Shown here piece after piece: positions 21,642 through 27,464 of a stretch of DNA of 27,464 bases. Origin of the DNA: SIG607 sp045601805. GTDB lineage: Bacteria; Bacillota; Clostridia; Oscillospirales; Acutalibacteraceae. A program made the translations under genes and the position numbers. Each line of letters opens with the position of its first letter. Positions within the stretch are counted from its first letter, which is position 1. The notes beneath the pieces were generated by a model that did no database searches, was not told where the DNA came from, and saw only the letters and a program-made list of their open reading frames with translations. The stretch covers positions 1 through 27,464 of the forward strand of contig JAZSAJ010000026.1 in assembly GCA_045601805.1 (NCBI GenBank), read 5' to 3'.

Positions 21642-22535
21642 CTACGATAATTTTATCCAATCGCCGAGTTTTCTCTCCCATTCAGGTGGTTCAAACAATT
21701 GAAAACCACCACCTGCAAAAAAAGTATATTCACCAAAGTAAATTTGACCGTTCAATTCATATAAATCTATTCTTACAAATTTCTTGTCCTTTGCAAGTTT
21801 AACAGCAATTTCTCTCATTTCTTCAAACATTTTTGGTTTTTCAATAGGTTTGTCTGAATTGGGATGGCTTCTTTTAACATCAAGATGGTTAAAATCCATA
21901 TCAAAAAAATCAAACCTACAGTCAGTACTTCTGTCTGTTACCATAAGCATCATTTTGGGTTCGCCACCAAAGCAATAAAACTTGTAGTCATCAATGCTTC
22001 TTTCAGGATTTTTTTCATCAATCATAAATTGCTCGGCAATAATATAGGGTTTTATTCCCTTATACGGATATTCGCGACCTGCATAAAAATACTCACGTTT
22101 TAATCTGTTTGTAAAGTGCTCATTTAATTTTGAAAAAGTTTCTTCATTTAAAGCGCTTTTATTGGTAATTACCTTTGTGCTTCCCGAATCGTGATTGCAT
22201 TTAAGAACAAATTTTTCGGGCAATTTTGAAAAATCAATATCATCAAAGGACTCCCAATGCCCTAAAAGCGGAAAAAGATATTCTTCGCCTAAAACTTCTT
22301 TTATATGCTCACGAACTGCAAGTTTATCAACTAAATTTGTATATTCAGGTCTTTTATCATTTACTTTAAGCCACTGCAACTTCTCGTTAAACCCTTTAGG
22401 ATTTTTAAAATTAATAAATTTACCAACCGTAAGGATATAATGAATTTGCAAAAACAATTTATCAGGCATAAAAGACAATACATATCGCATTTTTCGTCTA
22501 AAATCAGCGCCTAATATTTTCTTAAAATTCACCAT
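21642..22535 (-). CDS. TupA-like ATP-grasp protein
   Basis: A 297-aa protein of the TupA-like ATP-grasp family, named after a protein of teichuronopeptide (polyglutamate-polyglucuronate) synthesis in an alkaliphilic Bacillus. The opening (IHYILTVGKFINFKNPKGFNEKLQW, here split by function at about residues 30-55) is characteristic. K112 in FVLKCNHDSGSTKVI and E168 in IIAEQF fit the ATP site, and D257 and E269 (VRIDLYELNG, FGEYTFFAGGG) fit the metal site. The closing FFAGGGFQLFEPPEWERKLG is family-typical. The gene lies four bases after the epimerase gene with an AAGGAG site somewhat far (12 bases) from the ATG. It is the first of three consecutive ATP-grasp genes. Acceptor unknown; family knowledge suggests amide formation on a uronic-acid polymer. 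Confidence 0.85.
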   Translation of the reverse strand: MVNFKKILGADFRRKMRYVLSFMPDKLFLQIHYILTVGKFINFKNPKGFNEKLQWLKVNDKRPEYTNLVDKLAVREHIKEVLGEEYLFPLLGHWESFDDIDFSKLPEKFVLKCNHDSGSTKVITNKSALNEETFSKLNEHFTNRLKREYFYAGREYPYKGIKPYIIAEQFMIDEKNPERSIDDYKFYCFGGEPKMMLMVTDRSTDCRFDFFDMDFNHLDVKRSHPNSDKPIEKPKMFEEMREIAVKLAKDKKFVRIDLYELNGQIYFGEYTFFAGGGFQLFEPPEWERKLGDWIKLS

Positions 22536-22538
22536 TAT

Positions 22539-23513
22539 TTACAAGTTCTCCTTATACCATTCTATAGCAAGTTTAATTCCGTCCTGAAAACTGTAATCAG
22601 GATCATAGCCAAGCAGGCGCTTTGCTTTGCTTATATCGGCGTTACTGTGTTTAATATCACCCTTGCGGTCAGGGCCGAAGTTTGGCTCAATATCAAGACC
22701 TAACGCTTGAGTGAGTCCATAATAAATATCAATTAAATATTCCCTGCCACCATAGGCAACATTATATGCTTCGCCCGCTGCTTCGCTTGGTGCAAGGCAA
22801 GCTTTAAGGTTTGCTTCAATAACATTCTCAATATAGGTAAAGTCACGGCTCTGTTTACCGTCGCCGTTAATTGTGGGTGTCTCACCGTTTAAAAGTTGCT
22901 TTAAAAACTTAGGAATAACTGCAGCATAAGCACCATCGGGGTCTTGGCGGCGTCCAAACACATTAAAATACCTCATGCCGTATGTATCAAGCCCATAAAG
23001 TTTGGCGTAAAGCTTACCCCATTCTTCATCGCAACGCTTTGTAAGGGCGTAAGGAGAAAGCAAATTACCCTCTCTGCCTTCGTATTTAGGAAGATTTGGT
23101 TCATCGCCATACACGGAAGAACTTGAAGCGTAAACAAACTTCTTGACACCGTTTTGGCGAGCCGCTTCCATCATATTAAGAGTGCCTTCAATATTGTTTT
23201 TACAGTAAAACAAAGGCATTTCAATAGAACGCGGAACACTGCCCCAAGCGGCTTGGTTAAGAACGTAATCAACACCCTCACACGCTTTCATACAAGTATC
23301 AAGGTTTTTAATGTCACCCTTGATAAAAGTATAGTTGGGATTATTAAGAAACATATCAACGTTCTTTTGTTTACCTGTTGAAAGGTCGTCAAGCGCCTTT
23401 ACTTTATAGCCCATATTAAGTATTGCTTCGCAAAGGTTAGAGCCAATAAAACCAGCCGCACCAGTTACAAGGAACACCGAATTTTCGGGGAATTTTAAAT
23501 GTTTATAGCCCAT
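22539..23513 (-). CDS. UDP-N-acetylhexosamine(uronate) C4-epimerase, WbpP/TviC-like
   Basis: A 324-aa extended short-chain dehydrogenase/reductase. It has the NAD-binding GAAGFIGSNL near residue 18, and SSSSVYGDEPNLPKYE leading into the catalytic YALTK. The blocks RYFNVFGRRQDPDGAYAAVIPKF and INGDGKQSRDFTYIENV are those of WbpP and TviC, which epimerise UDP-GlcNAc or UDP-GlcNAcA at C4, rather than of GalE acting on UDP-glucose. It starts two bases after the dehydrogenase stop, with its ribosome site inside that gene. Together the two enzymes would make UDP-GalNAcA from UDP-GlcNAc, as in the Vi antigen pathway. The exact substrate order is not decided by sequence. Confidence 0.85.
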   Translation of the reverse strand: MGYKHLKFPENSVFLVTGAAGFIGSNLCEAILNMGYKVKALDDLSTGKQKNVDMFLNNPNYTFIKGDIKNLDTCMKACEGVDYVLNQAAWGSVPRSIEMPLFYCKNNIEGTLNMMEAARQNGVKKFVYASSSSVYGDEPNLPKYEGREGNLLSPYALTKRCDEEWGKLYAKLYGLDTYGMRYFNVFGRRQDPDGAYAAVIPKFLKQLLNGETPTINGDGKQSRDFTYIENVIEANLKACLAPSEAAGEAYNVAYGGREYLIDIYYGLTQALGLDIEPNFGPDRKGDIKHSNADISKAKRLLGYDPDYSFQDGIKLAIEWYKENL

Positions 23514-23515
23514 AA

Positions 23516-24835
23516 TTATAATCTCCAGTAATTATATCCTGCTGATTCGTATTCTTTACGGTCAAGGAGACCCTTGATATCAGCAAGTACCTTTGTTGAA
23601 TTGTCACCTTCTTTGAACATCTTATCAAAGTCTGCCTGTGTTAAATCTTTAAATTGTTCATGTGCAACCGCAAGAATCACTGCATCGCAGTCTTTAATGG
23701 TATTCATATCAACAAATTCCATACCGTAAAGCCATTTCGCTTCGTCAACATCTGCCGCAGGATCAGCAACTGTTGCGGTAATACCGTATTCTTTAAGTTC
23801 GTTGTAAATATCAATAATCTTTGTGTTTCTTGTGTCGGGGCAATTTTCTTTAAAGGTGAAACCAAGAATTGCAACCTTTGCATTTTTAATTGCAACGTCT
23901 GCTTTAATAAGGTTTTTAACAACGCTTTCGGCAACATATTTGCCCATATCGTCGTTAATTCTTCTGCCCGAAAGAATAATTTGGCTGTGGTAACCAAGTT
24001 GTTCTGCCTTGTATGTAAGGTAATACGGGTCAACACCAATACAGTGACCGCCAACAAGACCGGGGAAGAATTTAAGGAAGTTCCACTTTGTTCCCGCTGC
24101 TTTAAGAACTGACTGTGTATCAATGCCCATTTTATTGAAGATAATTGAAAGTTCATTCATAAATGCAATGTTGATGTCACGCTGACTGTTTTCAATAACC
24201 TTTGCGGCTTCGGCAACCTTAATGCTTTCAGCCCTATGAACGCCTGCTTCAACAACAAGTTCATAAACTTTTGCAATTTCATTAAGGGACTCTTCATCCA
24301 TACCCGAAACAATTTTAACAATTGTTTCAAGGCGGTGAACTTTATCACCGGGGTTAATTCTTTCGGGTGAATATCCAACCTTAAAATCAACACCGCATTT
24401 AAGACCGGATTCTTTTTCAAGAATGGGAACACAAATATCTTCGGTAACACCCGGATAAACAGTTGATTCATAAACAACAATTGAACCCTTTGTAAGATTG
24501 CGGCCAACAATTGTACTTGCGCCTTCAACAGGGGTTAAATCAGGTGTGTGGTCGTCGTTTACAGGAGTTGGAACGGCAACAATATGGAATTTTGCCTCTT
24601 TAAGTTTTGTTTCATCGGCAGTAAATTCAACGGTACATTCTTTAATTGCGTCGTTACCAACTTCGTTTGTTGGGTCAATTCCGTTTTTGTAAAGTTCAAT
24701 TTTTTTTGCGTTAAGGTCAAAACCAATAACCTTTACTTTCTTTGAAAAAGCAACCGCAATAGGCATACCAACGTAGCCAAGACCAACCAAGGAAATTTTT
24801 TCTTCGCCTTTAACAATTTTTTCGTAAAGTGACAT
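23516..24835 (-). CDS. UDP-N-acetylhexosamine 6-dehydrogenase, WbpO/TviB-like
   Basis: A 439-aa nucleotide-sugar dehydrogenase that oxidises the C6 hydroxyl to a carboxylate using two NAD. Seen: Rossmann motif GLGYVGMPIAVAF (residues 18-30), PTPVNDDHTPDL (about 89-100), ESTVYPGVTED (123-133), and catalytic C265 in GLVGGHCIGVDPYYLTY. Residues 155-164 read YSPERINPGD, the signature of UDP-HexNAc dehydrogenases (WbpO, TviB, WecC group); UDP-glucose dehydrogenases have NPEFLREG at this place. So the product is probably UDP-GlcNAcA or UDP-GalNAcA. ATG with AAAGGAG eight bases upstream; the gene begins five bases after the PglA-like transferase gene and is followed two bases later by the epimerase. 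Confidence 0.9.
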   Translation of the reverse strand: MSLYEKIVKGEEKISLVGLGYVGMPIAVAFSKKVKVIGFDLNAKKIELYKNGIDPTNEVGNDAIKECTVEFTADETKLKEAKFHIVAVPTPVNDDHTPDLTPVEGASTIVGRNLTKGSIVVYESTVYPGVTEDICVPILEKESGLKCGVDFKVGYSPERINPGDKVHRLETIVKIVSGMDEESLNEIAKVYELVVEAGVHRAESIKVAEAAKVIENSQRDINIAFMNELSIIFNKMGIDTQSVLKAAGTKWNFLKFFPGLVGGHCIGVDPYYLTYKAEQLGYHSQIILSGRRINDDMGKYVAESVVKNLIKADVAIKNAKVAILGFTFKENCPDTRNTKIIDIYNELKEYGITATVADPAADVDEAKWLYGMEFVDMNTIKDCDAVILAVAHEQFKDLTQADFDKMFKEGDNSTKVLADIKGLLDRKEYESAGYNYWRL

Positions 24836-24840
24836 AATTT

Positions 24841-25947
24841 TTACTCCTTTATATTAAGATATTCGCACATATCTTTGTTTATTTTGTTTACTTCAAATTT
24901 TACTTTGCAATATTCAAAACTCTTTTGTCCCATTTCGCTAATCAGTTCTGGATTTTCTATAAACTTAATCATTTTTTCGGCAACTGCCCCAGCATCTTCC
25001 ACGGGAACAAGATATCCTGTTTCGCCATCTATTACAGTTTCGCGGCAACCGGGCGCATCTGTTGTAATTATTGGCCTGCCCATTGCCATTGCCTCAAGCA
25101 CCGTTCGGGGAGTTCCCTCGCGATACGACGGAAGTACATAAACCGAACACTGTTTATAATAGTCTGCAACCGTATCGGTTTCACCAAAATGCTCTATTAT
25201 ACCTTTTTTAACATATGTATCAAGGTCTTCTTGCGAAAGCGAGTCTTGTATTCCCTCGCAAGCGCCTAAAAGCATGCAACGCACATCGGGGTATTTCTCT
25301 TTTACCATTTCACACGCTTTTAAATATTCACGTATGCCTTTGGAATACATAACGCGGGAAAGCATAAAGAATGTCGTTTTTTGGGGGTAAGGTGCTACCT
25401 GGAATTTTTCCATATTCACACCCGAGCCGTTTACAATTTTGCATTTTTTTGCATTAACCAGTTTTTCTTTTACAAACTGCTCTTTATCATCGTTGTTTTG
25501 GAAAATTACCGTATTGGCACACGCAAAACCAATTCTATAAAGCACAGACATTATAATTTTTATTATTTTTGCCTTTGTTGTTTTGGCAGTAAAGGCATAC
25601 CCAGCGCCTGTTACCATTGCTACTCTTTTAGGTACACACGCAAGCCACCCTGCCATTGAGCCGTAAATTACGGGTTTTGAAGTGTAGCCCAAAACTACGT
25701 CGGGGTTTTCCTTTTTAAAAAGTTTACGAAGTGTGTTCATATACGCAAAATCTTTTAACGGGTTCACACCGTTTTTATTCATTGGGATTTCCACAAATTT
25801 TGCACCAAGTTCGTAAATTTTTTCAACGTTGGTTTTGTCCGGTCCTGTTACAATAACTTCATAACCTGCCGCAATTATTTTTTTAACCAAGTCGCCGCGA
25901 AAATTATAAGCAGTTCTGTTTTTTGGGGAAACGAGAATAAATTTCAT
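24841..25947 (-). CDS. GT4 glycosyltransferase (PglA/CapM-like), first gene of the polysaccharide operon
   Basis: A 368-aa retaining GT-B enzyme. The start KFILVSPKNRTAYNFRGDLVKK and the segment RVAMVTGAGYAFT (about 108-120) match the PglA/CapM-like branch of GT4, which adds a HexNAc to an undecaprenyl-diphosphate sugar early in repeat-unit assembly. The E-x7-E motif is at E277 and E285 (YREGTPRTVLEAMAMG). It therefore may add the second sugar. ATG start with AAGGGAAAA upstream, and a leader of about 68 bases from the promoter at 26023-26051. No initiating phosphoglycosyltransferase gene lies beside it, which is unusual for this position. Confidence 0.88.
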   Translation of the reverse strand: MKFILVSPKNRTAYNFRGDLVKKIIAAGYEVIVTGPDKTNVEKIYELGAKFVEIPMNKNGVNPLKDFAYMNTLRKLFKKENPDVVLGYTSKPVIYGSMAGWLACVPKRVAMVTGAGYAFTAKTTKAKIIKIIMSVLYRIGFACANTVIFQNNDDKEQFVKEKLVNAKKCKIVNGSGVNMEKFQVAPYPQKTTFFMLSRVMYSKGIREYLKACEMVKEKYPDVRCMLLGACEGIQDSLSQEDLDTYVKKGIIEHFGETDTVADYYKQCSVYVLPSYREGTPRTVLEAMAMGRPIITTDAPGCRETVIDGETGYLVPVEDAGAVAEKMIKFIENPELISEMGQKSFEYCKVKFEVNKINKDMCEYLNIKE

Positions 25948-26022
25948 AAAATTCTTTTCCCTTCATTCATTTTTTATATTTTTTAAACGGGCATAATACA
26001 CCCAACATAACATACACTATTT

Positions 26023-26051
26023 ATTTTACAACATAACCAAAATAAAGTCAA
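26023..26051 (-). promoter_or_regulatory. Promoter of the polysaccharide operon
   Basis: Minus-strand TTGACT (26046-26051), 17 bases, TAAAAT (26023-26028). It is the only good promoter seen for the 13-gene run from 25947 to 10980, where the longest gap between genes is about 33 bases. Confidence 0.65.
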
Positions 26052-26053
26052 CA

Positions 26054-26072
26054 ATATAGTAATATGCTATAT
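26054..26072. promoter_or_regulatory. Inverted repeat just upstream of the operon -35
   Basis: ATATAG (26054-26059), 7 bases, CTATAT (26067-26072). It directly abuts the -35 box on its upstream side, a usual place for an activator or repressor site. Being AT-rich, it could arise by chance. Confidence 0.3.
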
Positions 26073-26097
26073 ATCGCGAAAAATCTTATATTTTGAC

Positions 26098-26128
26098 AAA
26101 AAGCACCCAACAATGTTGGGTGCTTTTT
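26098..26128 (-). terminator. Terminator of the GH-A-like gene
   Basis: Fifteen-base perfect arms AAAAAGCACCCAACA (26098-26112) and its complement (26114-26128). On the minus strand the stem begins two bases after the stop and ends in a T run. It insulates the polysaccharide promoter from transcription arriving from the right. Confidence 0.85.
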
Positions 26129-26130
26129 TA

Positions 26131-27399
26131 TTAAAGTTTAAATAAATATAATTGTCCTGCTGCTGCCCAAAGGTTAACTGTGTAACGCTCTTGGTCAAGA
26201 CTTTCGGTGTTGTTTTCGCGTCTTGGGTCAAAGTTATGGGTGTCTTTATTGGGGTATACGTCGTAAACCCTAATACTTTTACCAAAGCCCTTAATTTCAT
26301 ACGGGTCACATTTTTTGCGGTTAAAGGTAATGTTAAAGTTATTGTTATTTACCGTCATTGAGTTATTAACAACAGCCGCATATTTATCGCCGTTTTTGTG
26401 AGTGTAAAAACTTACAATCATATCGGTATCTTTAAGCGATTTAACATCTAAAATAATATCGCTTACGCCACTTTCAAACAAGGGGTAACCACCGTAAGAT
26501 TTACCAACGTGGTAACAAGCGTCAAGTTTTAAATCCTTAAAAGTATCGGCAGTTGAAGCAAGGAAATATTTGTGAAGTTGCTTAAAATTATCAAAGTATT
26601 TGGTTTTTTCACCAAATATGTTAATAGCTGCGTCACGATAGTTTGCATTAAACGCAACGTCGTTTAAAGTGAACCAAATAATACCGGTGCAACCGCCTGC
26701 AAGGGCAGTATTAAACTGCCAACGAACAGCGCCTTCATCGGGTACAGCATAATTCCAGTGACCAACGCCCAGAAGGCAGGTCCAAAGAGGGACGCCAAGA
26801 GATTGCGCAATATCATTATAAATACGCATATCTTTAAAGTAAATGTTAAGTCCGCCCTCGGTTCCGCACATTTGGGTATAGCGGTCATAAGAAAGCACCG
26901 GTGCATTGTAATTTTCTTTCATATAAGAAACATAATTTTCAAGTGTTTCGTAGCCCATATACGGCGGGTTAGAATCAACCCAAATGGGTAAAAGATTTAA
27001 AAATGGCAATAATTCGGGTGCTTCTTCTTTTTGAATTCTAAATGCGGTAAGCACGTCGTCCATATGTTTTTTAAGCGGCTCATCACCAATGAAAAAGCCA
27101 AGTGTTGCAGGGTGCTTACCAAAATCGGCATACAATTGTTTGTATCTTGCGCGGTAACCTTCGGGGTCCTCACTTGCGCCGTTCCAAAGCAAACTTTTAT
27201 CATTAACAATGAGTTTAATATCATACTTTTGACATTCATCAAGCAAACGAATAAGAAGTTCTTTGTCCTGAGTTTCACTGTTAAAAACCGGGGATATATT
27301 AACAGTAAGACCAATTTCTTTCCAAAGTTTTACCTCTTCAATTGTTTGTTCGCTAACGTTTGTTACAGGCCATGTCATAATGGGGAATTTGTCTAACAT
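26131..27399 (-). CDS. Putative glycoside hydrolase, clan GH-A (GH42-like) fold
   Basis: A 422-aa protein without a signal peptide, so probably cytoplasmic. Residues 1 to about 285 look like a TIM barrel: alternating strands and helices, GFFIGDEP with E107 as a possible acid-base residue after strand 4, VLSYDRYTQ near 168, and EGAVRWQFNTALAGGCTGI (222-240) leading to IWFTLND, a pattern seen in GH42-like barrels. Residues 290-422 are strand-rich and resemble a C-terminal beta-sandwich. The nucleophile glutamate expected after strand 7 is not obvious, so activity is uncertain. ATG with AAAGGAG upstream. A possible -10 TATATT is at 27438-27443; its -35 would lie past the window. It has its own terminator and is separate from the polysaccharide operon. 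Confidence 0.65.
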   Translation of the reverse strand: MLDKFPIMTWPVTNVSEQTIEEVKLWKEIGLTVNISPVFNSETQDKELLIRLLDECQKYDIKLIVNDKSLLWNGASEDPEGYRARYKQLYADFGKHPATLGFFIGDEPLKKHMDDVLTAFRIQKEEAPELLPFLNLLPIWVDSNPPYMGYETLENYVSYMKENYNAPVLSYDRYTQMCGTEGGLNIYFKDMRIYNDIAQSLGVPLWTCLLGVGHWNYAVPDEGAVRWQFNTALAGGCTGIIWFTLNDVAFNANYRDAAINIFGEKTKYFDNFKQLHKYFLASTADTFKDLKLDACYHVGKSYGGYPLFESGVSDIILDVKSLKDTDMIVSFYTHKNGDKYAAVVNNSMTVNNNNFNITFNRKKCDPYEIKGFGKSIRVYDVYPNKDTHNFDPRRENNTESLDQERYTVNLWAAAGQLYLFKL

Positions 27400-27464
27400 A
27401 AAAACACTCCTTTTGCAGTAATTTTTTTGCTACCTTTAATATACTTAACACATATATAAAAGTC

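Noticed and set aside
23704..24528. Two minus-strand ORFs (150 and 123 aa) in another frame
   Set aside because: They are frame shadows inside the dehydrogenase gene with low-complexity composition.
23516..24835. UDP-glucose 6-dehydrogenase (Ugd)
   Set aside because: The diagnostic segment reads SPERINPGD, typical of UDP-HexNAc dehydrogenases, not NPEFLREG.
25948..26097. Riboswitch or invertible promoter before the polysaccharide operon
   Set aside because: No recognisable aptamer and no long inverted arms flanking the promoter; only a simple promoter and a short dyad are seen.

Overview
The window looks like a chromosomal stretch of a low-GC Gram-positive bacterium, most likely an uncultured gut-type Clostridia member. 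Supporting signs are strong AAAGGAG ribosome binding sites, TTGACA/TATAAT promoters, frequent TTG and GTG starts, dense rho-independent terminators, and the clostridial character of the housekeeping genes. TGA acts as a stop, so the standard bacterial code applies. No lineage marker gene is present, so this placement is inference.

Left end (1-691): the terminus of an integrated mobile element. It carries a type I toxin-antitoxin module (28-residue membrane toxin on the minus strand, convergent antisense RNA on the plus strand), a stretch without genes that holds palindromes and helically phased GGGA repeats, and the 3' half of a tRNA-Leu(CAG) gene. That half-tRNA is the expected footprint of tyrosine-recombinase integration. 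The element body and the intact tRNA should lie to the left of the window.

691-3200: two plus-strand genes for unrecognised membrane proteins sit between two mosaics of short stem-loops. One mosaic is joined by ACGATGT linkers, the other by ATATCG linkers.

3261-10932: housekeeping and metabolic genes. They are gpsA (phospholipid precursor), a probable two-gene hexitol-phosphate operon (SorE-like zinc reductase and MtlD-like dehydrogenase), a divergent alanyl-tRNA editing protein, radC converging on it, a DUF975-like membrane protein, and an MFS transporter.

10980-25947: a 13-gene, single-strand, tightly packed surface-polysaccharide operon read leftwards from a promoter near 26046. It encodes a UDP-HexNAc 6-dehydrogenase and C4-epimerase pair of the WbpO/TviB plus WbpP/TviC type, six glycosyltransferases, a Wzy-type polymerase, a Wzx-type flippase, and three consecutive ATP-grasp proteins: one TupA-like and two tandem, diverged 'sugar-transfer associated' ATP-grasp paralogues. 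My working model is a Wzx/Wzy polymer containing N-acetylhexosaminuronic acid whose carboxylates, or other groups, are modified by ATP-grasp ligases with amino acids or other amines. This is the best candidate for an undescribed system here. The initiating phosphoglycosyltransferase, chain-length regulator and wall-attachment enzyme are not in the window.

Right end (26131-27399): a cytoplasmic protein resembling clan GH-A glycoside hydrolases, transcribed in the same direction and separated from the operon by a strong terminator.
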